From Thiotrichaceae bacterium (GTDB taxonomy: Bacteria; Pseudomonadota; Gammaproteobacteria; Beggiatoales; Beggiatoaceae), in contig JAQTYU010000003.1 in NCBI GenBank assembly GCA_028688145.1, positions 62,001 through 126,000 on the forward strand: a stretch of DNA of 64,000 nucleotides. The letters run 5' to 3'. The notes under the pieces are model-generated. The model was not told the origin of the DNA. It ran no database searches and saw nothing but the letters and a program-made list of their open reading frames with translations. The translations under genes and the position numbers were made by a program. Shown piece after piece: positions 18,040-25,856 of the stretch (its first letter is position 1; every line of letters starts with the position of its first letter).

Positions 18040-20711
18040 GACAGTTCTTCCATCAATTCAATCGCAGTTGCCAGTTCTACAATAATCGGATCGTTTTCAC
18101 CTAAAATTTCGCGTAATTCAGTCAGTAAGACTTTGGATTGTGTCAGTTCATTTGCATCAAATGCAGCGTAGAGATCGCTAATTTTTTCTTGTATTTCTTT
18201 AGGGCGTGCTTCAATGCCGTGTAATTCCCAGAATAAATCGATTTCGTTGCGTCCGTAAAAATGGTGAATTGGGATAATTTCATCGGCTTTCACTTTGAAA
18301 ACTGAGGCATTTTTCCACTGTTTCAAATAGCCAAGCACCATTGATGAATGGCTTGTGACCACAAACTGCAAACAAGGAAATGTTTCAGCAAGCACTTGTA
18401 AAATATTGCGTTGCCATTTTGGGTGAAGATAAGTATCGATTTCATCAATTAAAACAATGCCATGAATTTCATAAATACTATTAGCTTCGTAGCGTTTACC
18501 GCGTGTGTTGGGATTTTTCAGGAATTTATTATCTTTTGAAACGGCATGATGTTCTTGTTGATGCACTTTTAAAGCATCGTAAAGCCGCATGATTAGCCGC
18601 CCAATCCAGACAAAAATATTGTTATAACCTTGGCTGATTAAATCTAAGGAAATCCCTTCTGGCATGTCTGGCGTGCAGATAATTACGTCTTCTTCTCTTG
18701 TTTCTTGATTATAAACAACATCTTTTAAGCGAATAAAAGCTTCATTGTCTTCATCTTCGATAATTTTTGAAAACAGCTCAAAAACGGTATTTATTTTTTC
18801 AAGATTTTGTGGATTTTCATCGCGTTGGGCATGTAAATGATAAATCCACTTCTTAATATCTAATTTCCATTCGGGCGTGTCGCGTTCTTCTATCAGTGCG
18901 AGCACATCATTTAAATTCGGGGCTTCAATTTTTGCCAGCGATTTTTGCGGGCGTTTTTTGCCTTGGGGGAAACCTAAAATTAAATCAATGAAGCGGTTTT
19001 GACTGACTAAGAGCCAATCATCATTATTTTCAATGAAAGGATTGATTTCTACGCCGCCAAGGTCTGTGGTTTTAAATTCTAGGGTTTGAGTTTGTAATTT
19101 ATTGAGTTGAAAACCTAAGCGAATTTCACCTGTGGGGCAGTATTGTTTTTTGAGGCTGTTGTGTTCTTTGTCGGCATCGGTTTTGATGATTCTTAAATAA
19201 TCTTGTACTAATGCCGTATCCATCGTTTGGGCGACATTGGAAAGTCCCAAGGCAATAGCTTTGAGCACGGTAGATTTTCCACTGCCATTTTCACCAATTA
19301 AAATAGTGACTTGTTTACTTAAATCAAAGCCGACTTCTTTAAAGTGTCCGATATTTTCCAGTTGCAGAAATTGCAATTTTAGAGGTTTTCCGACTTCGCT
19401 TAATTCTTGTTCTACAGAACTTTTTAATTTTTCTCTTAGAAATAGTGTGAATTTTAAGCTTTGTGCAAATTCTTTTTCACTAATCTGTGTGAAATCATCT
19501 ATTTCATTACCTTTGAAGGCAAGATATTCATCAATTTGTGGTTTATCTGTGCTCAAAAACTCTTCTAAGGCTTGCTCCCAAGTTTGAGAATAAGTCTTTT
19601 TCCATTGTGCTTCTAATTTGCCATTCTTATCGGGAACTTGGGCGAAACCACCGAGCAGGCTTGCAATATCTGCTAAAAATTCGGCTTTTCTGGGGGAGTC
19701 TTTGCCATTGAGATGAATAGATAATTTTTGTTCTGTATCAATGACTATAGCAATAGTGGGCATTTGTACAGTCGTATCAATGCCTTTCCAGCAGGAAAAA
19801 TATAAGGATTCGTCATCTCCTGAAAACCAGTAACCTTTAGATAAACGACCTTGTTCGTCGTTTTTACTGGTGCGTAGGGTAAAAATTTGTTTGAAAGTAA
19901 TTTTAGATTTATTTTCTATTGGTGTTACATCAACCAAAAATTGAAATAATCTTTCATGTAGTTGGGCAATAGAAGTGAATGAATTATCGGATAAATTGGT
20001 TTGAATGATAACTTGGGCTAAGTTATCGAGATTTCCATCTATATATGGGTGATTTATATGTAGTAATGACTTTCCCAAAATCTCATTAGCGTTTTCTAAC
20101 AATTTTGTTGCTGTTTCAGTATCTCCTTCGATAGCATAAAGAGTTGCAAGATTGTTTAGACTAGAAGCCAAATCAGGATCATCACATAGTAAAGTTTTTC
20201 GACGAATTGCTAACGCTCGCTTATGTAAAGATTTTGCCTTCCTATAGTTACGTTGTTCTGCATAAATAAGTGCTAAGTTATTTAAACTACTTGCGACATC
20301 AGGATTTTTAAAACCTGATATGTTTCGACGAATATTTAACGCTTGCTCATGCAGATGTTTAGCTTTTAGAAGTTTAGCGTTGTCTTTATTTCCTTGCTCT
20401 CGATAAATTTCTGCAAGATTATTTAAACCAGTTGCATAATTAGAACTTTTAGAACCTGAAAATTTTTCCAGCATAAGAACTGCTTTTTCCATTAAGTTTT
20501 GTGCTTTAGCGTATAAACCTAAATTTTTCAGAGCATTTGCAGAATTACCCAAACAAGCTGCATAGTTTTCTTCGTTTTCTTTTACTCCATTAAACAGATT
20601 AGCTGCTTCTAAAAAAGCATCTGCGGCTCGTTGATATTCAGCATTTTCACTCGCAGTTTTACCCGTCTCAAATTTCTCATTTGCCAAACGCATCCGCTTG
20701 TTAAAATTCAT
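18036..20711 (-). CDS. TPR-fused PtuA-like AAA ATPase
   Basis: 891 residues, far longer than a plain PtuA ATPase. Residues about 20-220 hold five kinesin-light-chain-like TPRs (repeating SLNNLA-x-[IL]Y-x-E-x-[GR]-[ND]). Residues about 225-440 form a region I do not recognise, including KGYWFSGDDESLYFSCW. From about 445 there is an ABC/SMC-like ATPase: Walker A GENGSGKST (473-481), a Q-loop near LLVSQNRF, Walker B VLIDEIDTYLHP (Asp-Glu 756-757) and the switch histidine in TSHSSMVLGYL. In Septu, PtuA holds PtuB inactive until phage infection. It starts six bases after asnO ends. It looks more AT-rich than its neighbours, which suggests transfer. Confidence 0.85.
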   Translation of the reverse strand: MNFNKRMRLANEKFETGKTASENAEYQRAADAFLEAANLFNGVKENEENYAACLGNSANALKNLGLYAKAQNLMEKAVLMLEKFSGSKSSNYATGLNNLAEIYREQGNKDNAKLLKAKHLHEQALNIRRNISGFKNPDVASSLNNLALIYAEQRNYRKAKSLHKRALAIRRKTLLCDDPDLASSLNNLATLYAIEGDTETATKLLENANEILGKSLLHINHPYIDGNLDNLAQVIIQTNLSDNSFTSIAQLHERLFQFLVDVTPIENKSKITFKQIFTLRTSKNDEQGRLSKGYWFSGDDESLYFSCWKGIDTTVQMPTIAIVIDTEQKLSIHLNGKDSPRKAEFLADIASLLGGFAQVPDKNGKLEAQWKKTYSQTWEQALEEFLSTDKPQIDEYLAFKGNEIDDFTQISEKEFAQSLKFTLFLREKLKSSVEQELSEVGKPLKLQFLQLENIGHFKEVGFDLSKQVTILIGENGSGKSTVLKAIALGLSNVAQTMDTALVQDYLRIIKTDADKEHNSLKKQYCPTGEIRLGFQLNKLQTQTLEFKTTDLGGVEINPFIENNDDWLLVSQNRFIDLILGFPQGKKRPQKSLAKIEAPNLNDVLALIEERDTPEWKLDIKKWIYHLHAQRDENPQNLEKINTVFELFSKIIEDEDNEAFIRLKDVVYNQETREEDVIICTPDMPEGISLDLISQGYNNIFVWIGRLIMRLYDALKVHQQEHHAVSKDNKFLKNPNTRGKRYEANSIYEIHGIVLIDEIDTYLHPKWQRNILQVLAETFPCLQFVVTSHSSMVLGYLKQWKNASVFKVKADEIIPIHHFYGRNEIDLFWELHGIEARPKEIQEKISDLYAAFDANELTQSKVLLTELREILGENDPIIVELATAIELMEELS

Positions 20712-20717
20712 AATTCA

Positions 20718-22496
20718 TCACGTCCGAATTTGATGGATTTGCAACCACATTTCCAATAAAGCCAAATGCCACAGCTTGCTACCCTGCAACGCCGTCAAAT
20801 GGGTTTCGGGGCTTGCCAGCAACTTATCCACATAAGCACGTTGAAACAATTGGCGTTGCCGACAAGTTTCAGAATTCAAAATTTCCCGCATAAACTCCAA
20901 AAATTCCCCACGCACATATTTCAAGGCAGGCACAGGAAAATAGCCCTTCTTACGGTCAATCACCGAGGCAGGCAACACCCGCCGCGCAATTTCTTTCAGC
21001 GGATGCTTACCCTGCTGTTTCAACTTCAAATCAGGCGGCATACTTGCAGCAAACTCCACTAAATGGTGGTCTAAAAATGGCACACGCGCCTCCAAACCCC
21101 ACGCCATCGTCATATTGTCCACCCGCTTCACCGGGTCATCGACGATTAAAGTGGTCACATCCATGCGCAACACCTTATCTAAAAACGTCTCCGCTCCCGA
21201 AACCGCCAACAACTCGCCCACGGTTTGCGAAGTGTAATCTTCCCCGTGAAAATCGCCCGTCACCGTTTCCAAAAACTCCGCATGAGAACGGTCAAAATAA
21301 AACGGACGAAAGCGTTCCAAATCCGAACCAGTCGCCGCATTCATCAAGGGATACCAGAAATAACCCGCAAACACTTCATCCGCGCCCTGCCCACTTTGCA
21401 CCACCTTGGCAGACTTAGACACTTGTTCTGCAAGCAAATAAAACGCCACCGCATCCTGTGCCACCATCGGTTCAGACATCGCGGCAACCGCTTCGGGCAA
21501 ACGCTGCAACACTTGGCTATTCGGAATCGTATAACGATGATGTCGTGTCGGATAACGCGCGACCACCTGGTCAGAAAATTCAAACTCGCTGCCGTATTCC
21601 TCGCCCACATCCTCAAAACCAATCGAAAACGTCAGCAAGTTTTCAGGATTTTTCTGCGCCAATAACGCCACTAACAAACTCGAATCCAAGCCCCCCGACA
21701 ACAACACGCCCACAGGCACATCCGCAGCGAGTTCGTGACTGTCCACCGCCGCCTTTAACGCGGTGTAAGTTTGGTCAATCCATTCCGATTCATTGCGGGC
21801 TTGATGGGGACGCTCGGCGCGTAATTGCCAATAACGTTGGATTTCAAATTTGGCTTGTGGGGTGATGCGAATAAACGTGGCAGGTTCGACTTTACGCACG
21901 CCTTGCAACAAAGTACGCGGCGCAGGAATCACCGCATGTAAACTTAAATGATGATGCAGCGCGATGCGGTCAATTTGCGTGTCCACTTCACCCGCCGCCA
22001 ACAAGGCTGGCAAGCTGGAGGCAAAACGAATACCGTGGGCAGTTTGGCTGTAATACAGCGGCTTAATTCCCAAACGGTCGCGCACTAAAAATAATTGCTG
22101 CTGCTTTTCATCCCACAGCGCAAACGCAAACATCCCATCAAGGCGACTGATGCCCGCGCTGCCCCATTGGGCATACACTTTGAGAATCACTTCGGTGTCG
22201 CCATCGGAATGAAACTGATGTCCCAAGGCGATTAATTCTTGACGTAAAGCACGATAATTGTAAATCGTGCCATTAAAAACGAGGGCTAAACCCTGTGCGG
22301 GGTCAAGCATGGGCTGGTGGGCGCGGTTGGAGAGGTCAATAATGGCAAGGCGACGATGTCCTAACGCGACTGCGCCTTGAAAATACTGTCCTTCGTCATC
22401 AGGACCGCGCCGCGACAAAGCGGCTTGCATGGCAGACAGGCGGGCGGCTTCTGGTTTTGCCCCATCGAAACGAATTTCACCACAAATTCCACACAT
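20718..22496 (-). CDS. asnO: N-acetylglutaminylglutamine amidotransferase
   Basis: 592 residues, asparagine-synthetase fold. The protein begins MCGICGEIRFDG, with Cys2 as glutaminase nucleophile, and has the ATP pyrophosphatase loop LLSGGLDSS near 266. The exact wording of the start, the AVIPAPRTLLQGVRK segment, the VVQSGQGADEVFAGY loop and the GYFPVPALKY segment mark the NAGGN-specific subfamily rather than general AsnB. It amidates N-acetylglutaminylglutamine to make an osmoprotectant. Its usual partner, the GNAT/ATP-grasp synthetase, is not in this window. AAGGAG precedes the ATG. The gene upstream is ppnP on the same strand, across a repeat-filled gap. Confidence 0.85.
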   Translation of the reverse strand: MCGICGEIRFDGAKPEAARLSAMQAALSRRGPDDEGQYFQGAVALGHRRLAIIDLSNRAHQPMLDPAQGLALVFNGTIYNYRALRQELIALGHQFHSDGDTEVILKVYAQWGSAGISRLDGMFAFALWDEKQQQLFLVRDRLGIKPLYYSQTAHGIRFASSLPALLAAGEVDTQIDRIALHHHLSLHAVIPAPRTLLQGVRKVEPATFIRITPQAKFEIQRYWQLRAERPHQARNESEWIDQTYTALKAAVDSHELAADVPVGVLLSGGLDSSLLVALLAQKNPENLLTFSIGFEDVGEEYGSEFEFSDQVVARYPTRHHRYTIPNSQVLQRLPEAVAAMSEPMVAQDAVAFYLLAEQVSKSAKVVQSGQGADEVFAGYFWYPLMNAATGSDLERFRPFYFDRSHAEFLETVTGDFHGEDYTSQTVGELLAVSGAETFLDKVLRMDVTTLIVDDPVKRVDNMTMAWGLEARVPFLDHHLVEFAASMPPDLKLKQQGKHPLKEIARRVLPASVIDRKKGYFPVPALKYVRGEFLEFMREILNSETCRQRQLFQRAYVDKLLASPETHLTALQGSKLWHLALLEMWLQIHQIRT

Positions 22497-22534
22497 GCAA
22501 AACTCCTTGCTGTTAAAAATCTAACTGCGTTTTT

Positions 22535-22616
22535 ACTGCGCCCCCAACCCCCTGAAGGGGACTTTTAAAGACAAACATCTTATGTTTAGCCTTCTTTAGG
22601 GGGTTGGGGGTGCAGT
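22535..22616. repeat. Family A palindromic element
   Basis: The ends are inverted copies: ACTGCGCCCCCAACCCCCTG at the left and the complementary TTAGGGGGTTGGGGGTGCAGT-like end at the right, with an AAAGAC-type centre. Similar elements occur at 22681, 27786, 34393, 36402, 46290 and 47451. It lies upstream of asnO. Confidence 0.75.
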
Positions 22617-22648
22617 TCACCCCCTTTGAAAGAGGGGGCAGGGGGAGG
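22617..22648. repeat. Family B element, single copy
   Basis: CCCCCTTTGAAAGAGGGGG followed by CAGGGGGAGG: a small hairpin of the family B type, sandwiched between two family A elements. Related copies are at 15299, 46150, 47401 and 56026. Confidence 0.65.
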
Positions 22649-22680
22649 AGAGTATCAAAGTATTTTTTAATCCCTTAAAA

Positions 22681-22760
22681 GAAGCCCCTAAATCCCCTAA
22701 AGGGGACTTAAAACCACTTCAATTTTTATCTTTAGCCCCCTTTAGGGGGTTGGGGGCTTC
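22681..22760. repeat. Family A palindromic element
   Basis: Inverted ends GAAGCCCCTAAATCCCC and GGGGTTGGGGGCTTC with the CTAAAGGGGACTTAAA inner arm. It ends seven bases before the ppnP stop codon, so transcripts leaving ppnP would fold here. Confidence 0.75.
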
Positions 22761-22766
22761 TTTTAT

Positions 22767-23048
22767 CTACCGATACAAACACAAATAAGCTGTTTCTTCA
22801 GGGACTTGTAACTTAAATTTTTGATTAGCACCCACAATAAAACTGTCGCCCACGACAAACGTTTGCCAGTCGTCATTGTCAGGTAATTTCACGACCAATT
22901 TACCACTCACAACGCTCATTACTTCTTCGCAACTCGTGCCGAATTCATATTCACCCACCGCCATCACGCCCACTGTGGCGGGATATTCAGTGGTTTGGAA
23001 AGCAATCGATTTCACTTTGCCATCAAAATATTCATTAGTCTTGAACAT
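22767..23048 (-). CDS. ppnP: Pyrimidine/purine nucleoside phosphorylase
   Basis: 93 residues, a single cupin domain collinear with E. coli PpnP (YaiE): the [13 protein letters not shown] opening, [11 protein letters not shown], and the terminal [14 protein letters not shown]. PpnP cleaves nucleosides with phosphate to base and ribose-1-phosphate, feeding salvage. AAGGA precedes the ATG at 23048. It lies 16 bases downstream of an OsmC-family gene, so the two form an operon. The family is short and well conserved, so confidence is high. Confidence 0.92.
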   Translation of the reverse strand: MFKTNEYFDGKVKSIAFQTTEYPATVGVMAVGEYEFGTSCEEVMSVVSGKLVVKLPDNDDWQTFVVGDSFIVGANQKFKLQVPEETAYLCLYR

Positions 23049-23064
23049 GGAGATTCCTTATTAA

Positions 23065-23499
23065 TTATTCAACTGTGGGAAGGGGTGCGGCAACGATTTC
23101 ATAATCGTGGGTAATATCTGCGGTTTTACCGAGCATGGCAGACACAGAACAGTATTTTTCTGCGGATAAATCGACGGCACGCTTCACATGCACATCTTTC
23201 AAATTATGCCCAGTTACAATGAAATGCACATGAATACGATTATAAACTTTCGGATGATCATTGTTGCGGTCACCATCGACTTCAATCACGCAATCGGTGA
23301 CATCTTGGCGGCTTTTTTTCAGGATATTTAACACATCTAATGCAGTGCAACCGCCCAAGCCGACTAACATCAACTCCATCGGACGAATACCCAAATTGCG
23401 TCCCCCAATATCGGGCGAGCCATCCATCACCACCGTATGTCCACTTTCTGATTCGCCTAAAAGGCAGGCATTTTCCACCCATTTAATCCGAGCTTTCAT
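23065..23499 (-). CDS. OsmC family protein (YhfA-like)
   Basis: 144 residues from the ATG at 23499, chosen because AAGGAAA lies upstream and the extra N-terminal residues of the longer frame overlap the divergent apaH region. The family signature appears as RPMELMLVGLGGCTALDVLNIL and SAEKYCSVSAMLGKTADI, giving two cysteines. This subgroup resembles YhfA and is distinct from the OsmC at 7.8 kb. A thiol peroxidase role is likely but untested for this subgroup. It is the first gene of a pair with ppnP. Confidence 0.87.
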   Translation of the reverse strand: MKARIKWVENACLLGESESGHTVVMDGSPDIGGRNLGIRPMELMLVGLGGCTALDVLNILKKSRQDVTDCVIEVDGDRNNDHPKVYNRIHVHFIVTGHNLKDVHVKRAVDLSAEKYCSVSAMLGKTADITHDYEIVAAPLPTVE

Positions 23500-23616
23500 A
23501 AAGATTTCCTTTGCATGAGTGCCAACAGGTAAATTTTGCCGCATTATAACACTCTCCCCCTTATCCCTGCTAAAATTTACAGACACTTCGCCCAAGCTAT
23601 AAGCACGAGTCCGCTA

Positions 23617-24462
23617 ATGTCTACATACGCAATTGGTGATATTCAAGGCTGTTATAAGGAATTACAGCAATTATTAGAATTTATTAACTTTGACCCCAAG
23701 CATGATACCCTGTGGTGCACAGGTGACTTGGTTAATCGTGGTCCACAATCGCTGGAGGTTTTACGCTTTTTTAAAAGTTTAGGAGAGCGTGCGATTACGG
23801 TCTTAGGCAACCATGACTTGCATTTACTAGCCGTTGCTTATGGTTTTGTGGATTATTTTAATAAAGATGATACTTTAGATGAAATCTTAGCCGCACCTGA
23901 TAAACAGGAATTATTAGACTGGTTACGACATCGTCCCTTTTTACACCATGACGAAGCTTTTAAAGTCACCATGATTCATGCAGGATTGCCGCCACAATGG
24001 GATTTAGGGCTGGCAATTCAATGCGCCCACGAAGTCGAAACTGCATTGCGTGGCAAGCGTTTTAAAGATTATCTTGAACATTTATACGGCAATAAACCTA
24101 AAATCTGGGAAGATGATTTGGAAGGTTGGGATCGTTTACGCTTTATCACCAATTGTTTCACACGCTTGCGCTATTGCAATGAAGAAGGCAGGCTCGCGTT
24201 GAAACGCAAAGGCTCGCCCAACGATGAATTATTAGATGATAAAGAAGGCGATTTTCCGTGGTTTATGGTGCCAAACCGCGTCAGCCGTCACGATACGCTT
24301 ATTTTTGGACACTGGTCAACCCTCGGTTATCGCAATGAGCACGGCATTTACGCGCTGGATACGGGCTGTTTGTGGGGTGGCTCGCTGACCGCTTTGCGTT
24401 TAGAAGACAGAGAAGTGTTTTGTATCAAGTGCAGCGGGGAACGTGTACCGCGTAAGAAGTGA
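23617..24462 (+). CDS. apaH: Diadenosine tetraphosphatase, symmetrical
   Basis: 281 residues. The metallophosphatase motifs are complete: YAIGDIQGCY, TGDLVNRGPQSLEVL, VLGNHDLHLLA and MIHAGLPPQW, with a late FGHWSTLGY. ApaH splits Ap4A into two ADP and also decaps Np4-capped RNA. The start at 23617 gives the family opening MSTYAIGDIQG; the 27 extra residues of a longer frame are not conserved. It is divergent from the OsmC gene, and the usual ksgA-apaG neighbours are missing. Confidence 0.95.
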   Translation: MSTYAIGDIQGCYKELQQLLEFINFDPKHDTLWCTGDLVNRGPQSLEVLRFFKSLGERAITVLGNHDLHLLAVAYGFVDYFNKDDTLDEILAAPDKQELLDWLRHRPFLHHDEAFKVTMIHAGLPPQWDLGLAIQCAHEVETALRGKRFKDYLEHLYGNKPKIWEDDLEGWDRLRFITNCFTRLRYCNEEGRLALKRKGSPNDELLDDKEGDFPWFMVPNRVSRHDTLIFGHWSTLGYRNEHGIYALDTGCLWGGSLTALRLEDREVFCIKCSGERVPRKK

Positions 24463-24506
24463 AGTTATTAAGCTCCGAAAGGGGACTTTAAAAGATTTAA
24501 TCAGTT

Positions 24507-24583
24507 CGTAGGGTGCATAAGGCATAGCCACCATGCACCAGCAGATAGTGACGGTGTATGACGCTACGCTTATACACCCTACT
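24507..24583. repeat. Family C inverted-repeat element
   Basis: Left arm begins CGTAGGGTGCATAAGGCATA (24507-24539) and the right arm ends CTTATACACCCTACT (24553-24583), approximately complementary. Copies with the same plan lie at 36514-36604 and 52204-52297. It lies between the convergent apaH and 371-residue protein genes. A degenerate half of a family A element sits just before it (24472-24500). Confidence 0.7.
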
Positions 24584-24601
24584 ATTGTCTAGGGGTATGG
24601 C

Positions 24602-25717
24602 TTAATCTTCATAAGGATTTATCCAATTACGCGTAGATTTTTCATAAATTAGACCATAAGTCATTTTCAAAATTTTGGTCAAATCCAAGGTATTCAAGCG
24701 TAATTTCAAATCGAGCGCGTCCAAACTGGTGGCGATTTCATTAATCACAGGCACACCACGCCGCAAATTGGTTGGCAAATGCTTGAGCACAATATCCCGA
24801 ATGCTATTGTCTTTCGCTGAATTATCGCTCAAACACAGCAAAGCCTCGGCTTTCATATCAAGTTTACGTCCTTCCAAGACATCTTTTAAATCATTCATAA
24901 AACTGATAATTATTTTAATGCAGTTCCGAATTTCTCGAATTTTGAAAAAAATATCTAACACGCTTTGTGCCAAAAACAATACCCGCACTTCATCAGGCAA
25001 ACGTTTCTCCACTGAAACATCGTTCACACCATCGCTTTCAATGCTATTAATCAACACTTCCGACGCTTCAAGCACCACTAATAACTTATCGTTCAATAAG
25101 CCGATGAGTTTGTCGCTGACATCATTAATTTGCTCAAAACCTAAACGGGTCAGTTGATCTGAAAACGGCGAACCTTCACGAATTAACGCAATTTTAATCG
25201 GATCAAGCTCAGGCAACATCAAATTGGCTTTTAACGATGAGCTGATTTCATGAAGCACGGGATCGTGTTCTTTGTCGCTGTCATTTTCTTTCAATTTCAA
25301 CAAAGCACCGATGACAGGAATCACTGCATTAATGCGCTTTAAATTCTTATGAATAGTGACTAAAGCTTTAATCGTCTGCTGCAAATTTTTAAAGATAAAA
25401 TGCAGCAATTTGATTTCTTTGGTTAGGGGCTTGCCCTGTAAATAGGTGCGGAGCGGGAGACTGCGGGCATTTAACAATTCAGCAAATTGGCGCAAATTAT
25501 CGCCATTAAGCTTATTGGTGAGATTAATTTCATCAATGCTACCCGCTGCTAAATTTAAAGTTTTGCCAATTTCCAATAATTTACGCGACTCAGCATAAAC
25601 CCGTGCATATTTACGCATTTGTAAATATTCAGGAATTCGATCTTCCAAACTATTAGACACGCGATCAAAGTAATTCTGCAACGCCCCAAAGGCACTATTA
25701 TTGCGAGATTTTGGCAT
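24602..25717 (-). CDS. Hypothetical protein, all-helical, 371 residues
   Basis: I do not recognise this protein. It appears almost wholly alpha-helical, with no membrane helix, signal peptide or catalytic motif; the middle section (about 100-150 and 225-300) looks like long amphipathic helices. The central segment has several Leu/Ile heptads, so coiled-coil or bundle formation is plausible. It lies 139 bases downstream of the NB-ARC gene on the same strand and could be its partner. The ATG at 25717 has no strong ribosome-binding site. A structural or scaffolding role is conceivable but unsupported. Confidence 0.65.
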   Translation of the reverse strand: MPKSRNNSAFGALQNYFDRVSNSLEDRIPEYLQMRKYARVYAESRKLLEIGKTLNLAAGSIDEINLTNKLNGDNLRQFAELLNARSLPLRTYLQGKPLTKEIKLLHFIFKNLQQTIKALVTIHKNLKRINAVIPVIGALLKLKENDSDKEHDPVLHEISSSLKANLMLPELDPIKIALIREGSPFSDQLTRLGFEQINDVSDKLIGLLNDKLLVVLEASEVLINSIESDGVNDVSVEKRLPDEVRVLFLAQSVLDIFFKIREIRNCIKIIISFMNDLKDVLEGRKLDMKAEALLCLSDNSAKDNSIRDIVLKHLPTNLRRGVPVINEIATSLDALDLKLRLNTLDLTKILKMTYGLIYEKSTRNWINPYED

Positions 25718-25856
25718 AGCAGCAGCTACATAAATTCACATTCTCTCCCTCATGCAACACAGTGGTTTCCTGTCCTACATTATCTTTTTATCACAGTTTG
25801 TTAGGATAAATCAGAACCCCCTTAAAGATTAAGCAGGGTTCTAAGTTCAGACATGC

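Noticed and set aside
17269-20711. The PtuAB-like pair as part of a retron
   Set aside because: No reverse transcriptase frame and no msr/msd-like structured RNA were found within several kilobases.
21044-21865. Several long plus-strand frames opposite asnO
   Set aside because: They are antisense shadows with unnatural composition; asnO is a full, well-conserved gene.
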